Origin: Pedobacter africanus | GTDB lineage: Bacteria; Bacteroidota; Bacteroidia; Sphingobacteriales; Sphingobacteriaceae | Length of the DNA stretch: 64,000 nucleotides | Assembly: GCF_900176535.1 (NCBI RefSeq) | Contig: NZ_FWXT01000006.1 | Span: forward strand, 1 to 64,000 | Reading direction: 5' to 3' | Part shown: in pieces, positions 51,697 to 59,435 of the stretch | Position numbering within the stretch: position 1 is the stretch's first letter | Layout of the letters: each line of letters begins with the position of its first letter | The notes under the pieces: generated by a model | What the model was told of the DNA's origin: nothing | Seen by the model: only the letters and a program-made list of their open reading frames with translations | Databases searched by the model: none | Translations under genes and position numbers: made by a program

Positions 51697-52845
51697 ATGA
51701 ATAAGAAAGAAGCGCAGGAGTTGTTAGATAAATATGCTGCAAATTTATGTACACCCGAAGAAAAAGCCATAGTAGAGCGTTGGTATGCAAAAGAATCGGC
51801 AGCACAGCCTGAGCCTATTGTAAATGATCTGGACCAGACCAAAGCAGAGATTTGGACAGGGCTGCAGGAGCCCGGACTTGCTGCCGAAGAAAGAAAACCC
51901 CGGTTTAAATTGTGGATTGCTGCTGCTTCACTGCTGTTTATGCTGATGGGTGCCGGGTTTTATTTTTATACGCTGCGTCCTGAACCCTCATTTATTGCTG
52001 CAGGGCAAACAGGGGCAGATCAGCTGCCGGGGAGGAATGAGGCCATATTGGTTCTGGCCGATGGCTCCAGAATTATTTTAGGCCAGGCGGCCAAAGGTAC
52101 ACTGGCTACAGAGGGCAATACCCTGATCAGCAAGGTAGATGAAGGGCAGCTGAACTACAAAGCTTCGGTAAAGGATAGTAAAACCAGCAATGCCATTCCG
52201 AAATACAATACCATCAGCACGCCAAAAGGCGGACAGTACCGGGTGGTGCTTCCAGACGGGACGATAGTTTGGCTGAATGCGGCCTCATCCATACGGTTTC
52301 CCACAAGTTTCGATGCTGCTCAAAGAAATGTGGAGTTGACCGGGGAAGCATATTTTGAGGTTGCGGTAAACAGGGCCAAACCCTTTAACGTAGCCGCCGG
52401 AAAGACAAATGTCCGTGTATTGGGTACGCATTTTAATGTGATGGCTTACCCCGATGAGGCCAGCGTAAATACCACGTTGCTGGAAGGGAGTGTAAAGGTT
52501 TCAACCGATAAGACCGAAGGTATTTTGAGACCCGGGGAACAGGCCCAGGCGCTTAACGGCAAAATAGCAATAAAGATGGTGGACCCGGAAGAGGCCGTAG
52601 CCTGGAAAAAAGGCTATTTCTATTTTAAAGATGCAGACATCAGGACAGTGATGCGACAGGTTTCGAGGTGGTACGATGTGGAGGTGGAATATCAGGGAAA
52701 TGTTCAGAAAATGGCCTTCTCTGGCAAAATGTACCGGAATGTTGACATATTGAAAATGCTGGAGGCATTGAGTTATTTCAATGTGGATTACAAACTTGTG
52801 GATACCAGGAAAGAAAAAGGCAAAAATACCATTGTGATCAAATAA
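51697..52845 (+). CDS. FecR-family anti-sigma factor
   Basis: 382 aa. N-terminal cytoplasmic region (EAQELLDKYAANLCTPEEKAIVERWY), one TM helix (about 71-91, LWIAAASLLFMLMGAGFYFY), then the FecR domain (NTISTPKGGQYRVVLPDGTIVWLNAASSIRFP...RNVELTGEAYFEVA...RVLGTHFNVMAYPDE...TTLLEGSVKV) and a C-terminal DUF4974 (YFYFKDADIRTVMRQVSRWYDVEVEY). It should hold the ECF sigma factor until the SusC partner signals. It leads the operon with SusC; the sigma gene comes after SusC, not before. Confidence 0.92.
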   Translation: MNKKEAQELLDKYAANLCTPEEKAIVERWYAKESAAQPEPIVNDLDQTKAEIWTGLQEPGLAAEERKPRFKLWIAAASLLFMLMGAGFYFYTLRPEPSFIAAGQTGADQLPGRNEAILVLADGSRIILGQAAKGTLATEGNTLISKVDEGQLNYKASVKDSKTSNAIPKYNTISTPKGGQYRVVLPDGTIVWLNAASSIRFPTSFDAAQRNVELTGEAYFEVAVNRAKPFNVAAGKTNVRVLGTHFNVMAYPDEASVNTTLLEGSVKVSTDKTEGILRPGEQAQALNGKIAIKMVDPEEAVAWKKGYFYFKDADIRTVMRQVSRWYDVEVEYQGNVQKMAFSGKMYRNVDILKMLEALSYFNVDYKLVDTRKEKGKNTIVIK

Positions 52846-52857
52846 ATAACCGGGGCT

Positions 52858-55800
52858 ATGAAACTAATCGTTTTGCTGATAACCATAGCTCTTGTTCAGA
52901 TAGGCATTGAGGCCCATGCCCAGGTTACGCTGGATAAAAAGGACATCAGGCTGGCCCAGGTTTTTCAGGTGATAGAAAAGCAGACCGGCTACGTGTTCCT
53001 GTATACAGATCAGGAGCTTCCGGAAATCAGGATTGATATAAAGGTTAAAGACCTGAGTATTGCCGAGGCGCTACAGCTTTGTTTTAAAGATCTGCCCTAT
53101 ACCTTTAAAATTGTGGAACACAATATTCTGGTAAGGAAAGAAAAACAGGCTGCGGGGCTTGCTGCCGCAAAACAGCAGAATTTGTCATTAAGGGTGGAAG
53201 GGACGGTAAGCGATAACAAAGGACTGGCCCTGTCGGGAGCTACCATCCGTATTGAAAATACCAATATAGGGACCATTGCCGGCCCTGCCGGTGAGTATAG
53301 CCTGAGGGTTCCAGACGCAAAGGCTGTGCTGGTGTTTTCTTTTGTGGGCTTTACCGCCAGAAAACTGAGCATAAACGGACGCACACAGCTAAATGTAACG
53401 TTGGCAGAGGATGCAGCGGCTATAGACGAGCTCCAGGTAGTGGGCTACGGAATTCAGAAAAAGGCAAGTGTGGTGGGCGCCATTTCCAATATCAACCTGC
53501 GCGAGCTGAGAAGGGCAGCGCCCTCTAATCTGAGCAATGCGCTTGGGGGAAGTATGCCCGGATTGATTACCCGGATGGGTGATGGGGCTATAGGCGGAGT
53601 GCAAAACCGCTATTCAAACGGGAGTCTGGATGATGCGCAGATCTATATCCGTGGTAAATCTACCCTGAATGCCCAGGCTGCGCTAGTGTTGATTGACGGG
53701 GTGGAGGGATCGCTTTCGCGGATGAACCCGGAAGACATTGAGCAGTTTACCGTTTTGAAAGATGCCTCTGCTACAGCGATATACGGTGTGAGAGGAGGTA
53801 ATGGGGTAATTCTGATTACCACCAGGAGGGGTGAGCCGGGCAAACCTAAGTTGAGTGCGAGCAGTCAGTTCAGGCGGATGCAGCCATTGGATTTCCCGAA
53901 GTTTCTGGGCGCATATGATTATGCAAGCTTGTACAACGAGGCGCTGAGGAATGCTGATTTGCCTGAACTGTATACGGCTGAAGATCTGGAACTGTACCGT
54001 AACGGTAAAGACCCTTTAGGGCATTCAGATATCAACTGGGCCGATGTGTTGATGAAAGACCATTTTATGGAACAGCAGCATGTGGCCAGCATATCGGGGG
54101 GTACGGCAAGGGTAAGGTATTACATCAGCGGAGAATACAACCAATCGGGTGGCATTTTTGTGGGCAGCAAAACAAACAATACAGACTACAATTACCGGCG
54201 TTATAACCTGCGTTCGAACCTGGATTTTACAATTACCAAAAGTACGGAACTAGGTGTCAAATTAAATGGGCGGCTGAACGATCTGAATACACCCATTAAG
54301 GCCGAAAGCAGCGGACAGCGGATAAACGGGGTAGCCTGGGGCGATATTGTAGCCAGAAAGCCCATTGAAGGGCAGCTTTACAATCCCGATGGGTCTTACA
54401 GCGCCGGACTCGGGGCCATCCCCACCTGGAACACACTGGCAGATTTGTATGACGGGGGCTTCATCAGGCGGCTTTCCAACTCCATAGAATCGAATTTTAC
54501 CTTAAACCAGAAACTTGATTTTCTTACCCCTGGGTTGTGGTTCAGGGCTTTATATGGCTTAAGTTACAGTAATGGCTCCACCAAGCAGCTGAACCGGAGC
54601 CCGGGCATTTTTAGCTACAATCCCCTTAATGGGGTTTATACCCTGGAAAAGCCGGCAATATTGCCCTGGTACAGCATTGTAAGTGGCCAATTTCAGGATT
54701 TTGGCCGTACCCAGCAGATTGAAATGGCCCTGAATTACGATAAGGTCATTGCAGCCAACCACCACCTTAGTGCCATGGGTGTTTTTACACAATCGACCAA
54801 TGAGCTGCAGGCCGCATTGCCCCGTTATTTCCAGGGAATAGCGGGGCGTGTTACTTACGCCTATAAAAATAAATACCTGGCCGAAGGGAACCTGGGCTAC
54901 AATGGCTCAGATGCGTTTAATAAAGCCCGACGTTACGCCCTGTTCCCGGCGGGAGCATTGGGATGGGTGCTTTCGGAAGAGCATTTCCTGAAAAGAAACC
55001 TTAAATTCATCAGTTTTATGAAGTTGAGGGCTTCCTATGGAGAGGTTGGCAACGACCGGCTGAATGGCGGTCTGCAGTACTTTTACCAATATAATTTTAC
55101 GGCCCCTTTGCCAATTCCCGGCTCAGACAATACGGTGAATGGATACTATAACCTGGGAATGGGTGCGGGCTCGCAACAGATTGGTTTGGTGGAAGGCACG
55201 TTGGGAAACGACCAGGTAACCTGGGAAACGGCGCGGAAAACCAATCTGGGGCTGGATCTGAAATTATTTAACAGCCGTTTGAGTTTTACGGGCGATGTAT
55301 TTTATGAAAAGCGGAACGATATCCTTACCCAGCGGGCGGATTTTCCAATGTATACCGGGCTGACTACTTCCCGGCTCCCTGCGCTGAATATTGGCAAGGT
55401 AGACAATAAAGGGATAGAGTTTTCATTAGGCTACGCTGACCAGGTAGGGGGGCTTGTCTACAACATCGGGGGAAATTATACTTTTGTGCGCAATAAGATT
55501 GTTTACCGGGGTGAGGCAAGCCAGAAATATGCATGGCAGTATGCTACCGGCCACCCGATTGGTACGGAAAGTTTGTACACCTGGACGGGCAGGTTTTACA
55601 GTGAAGAAGATCTGCTGAACCCCGATGTGCCCAAACCGGTAGGGGTAACCAGGGCGGGGGAGCTGATGTTTGCCGACCTGAACGGAGATAAGCTGATCAA
55701 TAGCGACGACATGGCATACCAGGGTTATACCGAGACACCCGAAATAACTTATGGAATGAATATGGGGCTGGACTATAAGGGCCTGTACCTGTCTGCCAGC

Positions 55801-56268
55801 TGGTATGGCGCATCGAATGTAGCCTACAGGCCTTCGGGAGCCATACGGTACGAATTTGCAAACAATGTACAGCCTTACCAGATGGCCGAACGCTGGGTTT
55901 ACGATCCGGAGCGCGGCCTGGATACGCGGGCGAGTGCAAAATACCCCTTGCTGATGGTGGGTGCTGCACCTCAAACGCGCCAGGCTTCTACTTTTCATAA
56001 GCTGAACGCAGCTTACCTGAGGTTAAGGGCAATAGAGCTGGGCTATAATTTTCCGAAGCCCCTGCTACAAAAGCTCAGGGTAACGGCATTGCGTGTATTT
56101 TTAAGCGGCTCCAACCTGCTTACTTTTTCGGGCATGAAAAAATACCACATAGATCCGGAGTATATCGGTTCCAATAATCCGGATGCGCCGGGTACCAATG
56201 GGGCATTAACAGGGGTATACTCTCCGCAAAATAAATTCTATGCGCTGGGGCTGAATATTGTCTTCTGA
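52858..56268 (+). CDS. SusC/RagA TonB-dependent receptor with STN signalling domain
   Basis: 1136 aa. Signal peptide (ends EAHAQ), STN domain (about 22-95, VTLDKKDIRLAQVFQVIEKQTGYVFLY), carboxypeptidase-like domain (VEGTVSDNKGLALSGATIRI), TonB-box region DELQVVGYG, plug (IYIRGKSTLNAQAALVLIDGVEGSLSRMNPEDIEQFTVLKDASATAIYGVRGGNGVILITTRRG) and barrel. The STN domain is the part that talks to a FecR protein, here encoded 12 bp upstream. No SusD follows directly. Confidence 0.93.
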   Translation: MKLIVLLITIALVQIGIEAHAQVTLDKKDIRLAQVFQVIEKQTGYVFLYTDQELPEIRIDIKVKDLSIAEALQLCFKDLPYTFKIVEHNILVRKEKQAAGLAAAKQQNLSLRVEGTVSDNKGLALSGATIRIENTNIGTIAGPAGEYSLRVPDAKAVLVFSFVGFTARKLSINGRTQLNVTLAEDAAAIDELQVVGYGIQKKASVVGAISNINLRELRRAAPSNLSNALGGSMPGLITRMGDGAIGGVQNRYSNGSLDDAQIYIRGKSTLNAQAALVLIDGVEGSLSRMNPEDIEQFTVLKDASATAIYGVRGGNGVILITTRRGEPGKPKLSASSQFRRMQPLDFPKFLGAYDYASLYNEALRNADLPELYTAEDLELYRNGKDPLGHSDINWADVLMKDHFMEQQHVASISGGTARVRYYISGEYNQSGGIFVGSKTNNTDYNYRRYNLRSNLDFTITKSTELGVKLNGRLNDLNTPIKAESSGQRINGVAWGDIVARKPIEGQLYNPDGSYSAGLGAIPTWNTLADLYDGGFIRRLSNSIESNFTLNQKLDFLTPGLWFRALYGLSYSNGSTKQLNRSPGIFSYNPLNGVYTLEKPAILPWYSIVSGQFQDFGRTQQIEMALNYDKVIAANHHLSAMGVFTQSTNELQAALPRYFQGIAGRVTYAYKNKYLAEGNLGYNGSDAFNKARRYALFPAGALGWVLSEEHFLKRNLKFISFMKLRASYGEVGNDRLNGGLQYFYQYNFTAPLPIPGSDNTVNGYYNLGMGAGSQQIGLVEGTLGNDQVTWETARKTNLGLDLKLFNSRLSFTGDVFYEKRNDILTQRADFPMYTGLTTSRLPALNIGKVDNKGIEFSLGYADQVGGLVYNIGGNYTFVRNKIVYRGEASQKYAWQYATGHPIGTESLYTWTGRFYSEEDLLNPDVPKPVGVTRAGELMFADLNGDKLINSDDMAYQGYTETPEITYGMNMGLDYKGLYLSASWYGASNVAYRPSGAIRYEFANNVQPYQMAERWVYDPERGLDTRASAKYPLLMVGAAPQTRQASTFHKLNAAYLRLRAIELGYNFPKPLLQKLRVTALRVFLSGSNLLTFSGMKKYHIDPEYIGSNNPDAPGTNGALTGVYSPQNKFYALGLNIVF

Positions 56269-56307
56269 TCTTTTATAGATTTATAGCTTCGGTGACGTAA
56301 ACAATTG

Positions 56308-56338
56308 TTGTATATTAAATATTTCTGTAGTATATTCG
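56308..56338 (+). promoter_or_regulatory. Candidate promoter of the ECF sigma gene
   Basis: TTG (56308-56310), 20 bp, TATATTCG (56331-56338), one mismatch from TAnnTTTG. The ATG is 16 bp downstream. It suggests the sigma gene is transcribed apart from the FecR-SusC pair. Confidence 0.45.
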
Positions 56339-56353
56339 TAACAACAGAACCTC

Positions 56354-56938
56354 ATGCTGGCCTACAAATCATATACTGATCGGGAACTGCTGGATTGCTT
56401 AAAATCAGGAGACCGTGCCGCTTTCGCTGAAATCTACGAACGGTATTGGAAGACTATGTATTTTCATGCATTAAAAATGCTGGGGGATGAGGACGATGCC
56501 AAAGACCTGGTGCAGGAACTTTTTGCTTCGGTATGGGCCAGGGCAGCCAGTATTCCTTTTAACAACAACCTTTCCGGTTACCTGTACATCACCGCCAGGA
56601 ACAAGATCATTAACCTGATACAGCAAAGGAAAGTGCGCCGGGATTATTTAAGCGGATTAGCCGCCTTTGCCGAGGAGGCCAGTAACGGCACCATAGAGCG
56701 GATAGATGAAAAAGAGCTGCTGCTGATCGTTGAAAAAGAAATTCAGGCCCTTCCCTATAAAATGCGCCAGGTGTTTGAACTGAGCCGCAAACAATACCTT
56801 TCCCATAAGGAAATTGCAGACGAACTGGATATTTCCGATAAAACGGTAAAGAAGCAGATTGGTTATGCCATAAGGATGATCAAGCTGAAACTGGATGTGC
56901 TGACCAGGGTTGTGCTCCTCTTTATTTTCTTTCAATAA
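56354..56938 (+). CDS. ECF RNA polymerase sigma factor (FecI-like)
   Basis: 194 aa. Sigma region 2 (GDRAAFAEIYERYWKTMYFHALKMLGDEDDAKDLVQELFASVW...LSGYLYITARNKIINLIQQRK) and region 4 (ALPYKMRQVFELSRKQYLSHKEIADELDISDKTVKKQIGYAIRMIKLKL). Partner of the FecR protein at 51697. It lies 85 bp after SusC and before the lipoprotein/SusCD genes, which it may switch on. Confidence 0.93.
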   Translation: MLAYKSYTDRELLDCLKSGDRAAFAEIYERYWKTMYFHALKMLGDEDDAKDLVQELFASVWARAASIPFNNNLSGYLYITARNKIINLIQQRKVRRDYLSGLAAFAEEASNGTIERIDEKELLLIVEKEIQALPYKMRQVFELSRKQYLSHKEIADELDISDKTVKKQIGYAIRMIKLKLDVLTRVVLLFIFFQ

Positions 56939-57130
56939 TAAAATTCTGAAGTGCCGGTCTACTACCAGGCGCAAGGCTAACTGTTTTATTATTAATAAGT
57001 CAGTAAAACCTGCGGGTTAGCGCTGATCTGGATTTTGGTTTGCCGGACAGCATGCGGTGTGGCTAAAATTCAGGTACAATGCGGCCGCAGGTCTTACTGC
57101 CAAACAAACTAAACAGAAATAACCACCACG

Positions 57131-58216
57131 ATGAAAAAGCAAAACCTAACCCCCTGTACTTTGATGTACACAATGATTTTTTTAGTTTTTTCGCTCTTAT
57201 CTCTATCCTGTACAAAAAGTAAGGCGCCTGTTGCCGATGATCCTGAAAGTGTGCAGCGGAAGCAAAGCAGTACCGAAGCCTTAGTGGCTGCAGCCCAGGA
57301 CCTGCCCGGTGGTAAAGCCCGTTTTTCAGCGGTAGTGGGCAATATGGACCTTTCCGGAGAAACCGTTGTGAGAATTTGCAACTGGACATTTAATCCTGGT
57401 GCCGGAACTGTGGCTGCCACTTATTGGGATTGGAATACGGCAGATGAAAAGGGCAAAACATTGTTTAATGCACATACCTGCACTTTTGAGGGCATCAGCA
57501 AGACCGCCAATCCCTATACGCCTGCAGGCTGGATGCTACCCGCGGGCCAGTATTTTGGCCGGACAGGTGTATATACTTACAATGCCACTACAGGTATACT
57601 TTCCATTGCCTGGGATGCACCCTGGGCAGGGGTAACCGAAAGCTGGAATGTAAGCAATCCTGATGCCTTTAGTGCAAAAGTATCGCTCAGAAGTTCCAAT
57701 TACGGCCTTACCCATGGCAGGGGCTACGGCAGCAATGCCTCATGGAGTACCTTTAAAACAATTGCACAAGTGCCCCGTGTGCTTTATCGTGGTTTTAGGA
57801 TCGCTGTTTGGTCTAAAAATGGGACCACTATCTATATAGACACGATAGGGGCCGGTGCATGGAAGGCTGATAAATTAAATCTGTCTCCTTTTACCGCGTC
57901 TGCCAATGGCAATACCCTGCATGCGCTGTTGCCCAGCTCTGATGATGTATGCAATGATGGCTGTACAACCAGCAGGAACGGCATCATATATCATCTTGCC
58001 AGTAACAACAACGGCCGAAGTATGGTTTACAACCATTTTTGTGCCTGCCTGCCTACTAACGATGAGTTTCCTACCTACAACCGTAATTTACATCCTTATG
58101 CTTTTCAGCAGATTATTGATGATAACGGCAATATGAGGGGTTTTGTAGGAATTGAACAGCAGGATGAGCCCGGGTCGGCTGGTTATCAATACCAGCTTAA
58201 GGAATATTTTCAATAA
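57131..58216 (+). CDS. Lipoprotein of unknown function, paralogue 1
   Basis: 361 aa. Lipoprotein signal (LVFSLLSLSCTKS). No family recognised. Shared with the next gene: FxVxxGNMD, NWTFN, GTVAATxWxW, HTCTF(E/D)G, W(M)xPAG, THGRGYGSNAxWSTFKTI, a C-x3-C pair (CNDGC) before GIIYH, NNNGR, FCACL, and IIDDNGNMRGFVGIE. The paired Cys suggest disulfides or metal binding. It is encoded between the sigma factor and SusCD, so it is probably a surface or periplasmic part of that uptake system. Confidence 0.7.
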   Translation: MKKQNLTPCTLMYTMIFLVFSLLSLSCTKSKAPVADDPESVQRKQSSTEALVAAAQDLPGGKARFSAVVGNMDLSGETVVRICNWTFNPGAGTVAATYWDWNTADEKGKTLFNAHTCTFEGISKTANPYTPAGWMLPAGQYFGRTGVYTYNATTGILSIAWDAPWAGVTESWNVSNPDAFSAKVSLRSSNYGLTHGRGYGSNASWSTFKTIAQVPRVLYRGFRIAVWSKNGTTIYIDTIGAGAWKADKLNLSPFTASANGNTLHALLPSSDDVCNDGCTTSRNGIIYHLASNNNGRSMVYNHFCACLPTNDEFPTYNRNLHPYAFQQIIDDNGNMRGFVGIEQQDEPGSAGYQYQLKEYFQ

Positions 58217-58268
58217 CAACAAAGGCATCTTAACCAGCTTTTTAACCTAAACATAAATAACCACCACG

Positions 58269-59420
58269 ATGAAAAAGCAAAACATTAACCTCCGCGCCTG
58301 GGCGTATATGACGATTTTATTCGTTGCCCAGTTTTCGTTTCCATCCTGCAGCAAAGACCAGGCTGCAGAAGATACCCTTGAAAGTAAGGATAGCAGCCGG
58401 CATCTGGCTTCGGTAGGTACAGTTGCTGCTGCCCAGCCCCTGCCACAGGGCAAAAAGAATTTTTCGGTAACCCTGGGCAATATGGATACTACGCCCTGGG
58501 TAAGACTGGGTAACTGGACATTTAATGAAACCAATGGCACTGTGGCCGCAACCTTTTGGTCCTGGTCTTATAATGATAAGCACGATGTTCAGGTGCTGGG
58601 CACACATACCTGCACTTTTGATGGGGTAACCAAAACAGTAAACAATTATACGCCTTATGGATGGATGGTTCCGGCCGGAATTTACGCCAACTGGGCCGGT
58701 GATTATACCTATGATACCGCAACGGGAAGGCTGGTGATCAGCTGGACATCCGGTGCGGGGGCAGGCCATTCGGAAAGCTGGGATGTAAGTCTTCCTGAGC
58801 CCGGACTGGCCAGGGTTAAGTTTGTGCCGACCTCTTCCAGCTATAATGTAACCCATGGTCGAGGCTACGGGAGCAATGCGGCATGGAGTACCTTTAAGAC
58901 CATAAGTGATGTGCCCACACTGGCTGTTACCAGTACAACCGGTAGGAGGGTAATGGTTTCCTACAATGACGGGCCTCCGGCAGTTACTACCATTACGCCT
59001 GCAACCGCAAATGCATGGAGTGGTGCGGCCTGGGGGCTGACAGATTTTACGACGCCCTCCAATCCAAATCCGAAAAATACAAAGCATGCCTGGAAGCCAA
59101 GTACGGCCTGTACCGGGGCCTGTGCCACAGCACGGGAAGGTATCATTTACCATATGTCGAGCAATAACAATGGCCGGCAGATGGCCTGGATAAATTTCTG
59201 CGCTTGTTTGTCGCAGAATGGAACAACTGCAAACCATTGGCCTGGATATAACGGCAATATGCATCCCTCGGCCTTGATGCAGATCATTGATGACAATGGT
59301 GACATGCGTGGCGTGGTGGGCATGGAGTCGCAAAATCCACCTGCTACAGGACCGCAAAGCGGCGGCTATCCAAGGTTTCAAATACAATTGTTTGACTTTA
59401 CAACTATTCCGGGATCTTAA
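58269..59420 (+). CDS. Lipoprotein of unknown function, paralogue 2
   Basis: 383 aa. Lipoprotein signal (FSFPSCSKD). It shares the motifs of paralogue 1 along the whole length, e.g. THGRGYGSNAAWSTFKTI, CTGACATAREGIIYH, NFCACL and IIDDNGDMRGVVGME. The DNA before both starts is identical over AATAACCACCACGATGAAAA, so the pair arose by tandem duplication that included the ribosome site. Starts 52 bp after paralogue 1 and ends 15 bp before the second SusC, so it is likely in its operon. Confidence 0.7.
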   Translation: MKKQNINLRAWAYMTILFVAQFSFPSCSKDQAAEDTLESKDSSRHLASVGTVAAAQPLPQGKKNFSVTLGNMDTTPWVRLGNWTFNETNGTVAATFWSWSYNDKHDVQVLGTHTCTFDGVTKTVNNYTPYGWMVPAGIYANWAGDYTYDTATGRLVISWTSGAGAGHSESWDVSLPEPGLARVKFVPTSSSYNVTHGRGYGSNAAWSTFKTISDVPTLAVTSTTGRRVMVSYNDGPPAVTTITPATANAWSGAAWGLTDFTTPSNPNPKNTKHAWKPSTACTGACATAREGIIYHMSSNNNGRQMAWINFCACLSQNGTTANHWPGYNGNMHPSALMQIIDDNGDMRGVVGMESQNPPATGPQSGGYPRFQIQLFDFTTIPGS

Positions 59421-59435
59421 TCAAACGTCATTTAT

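Noticed and set aside
58317..59387. 356-codon minus-strand open frame opposite lipoprotein paralogue 2
   Set aside because: Cys/His/Arg-rich translation with no domain, fully antisense to a gene with a signal peptide and a paralogue.
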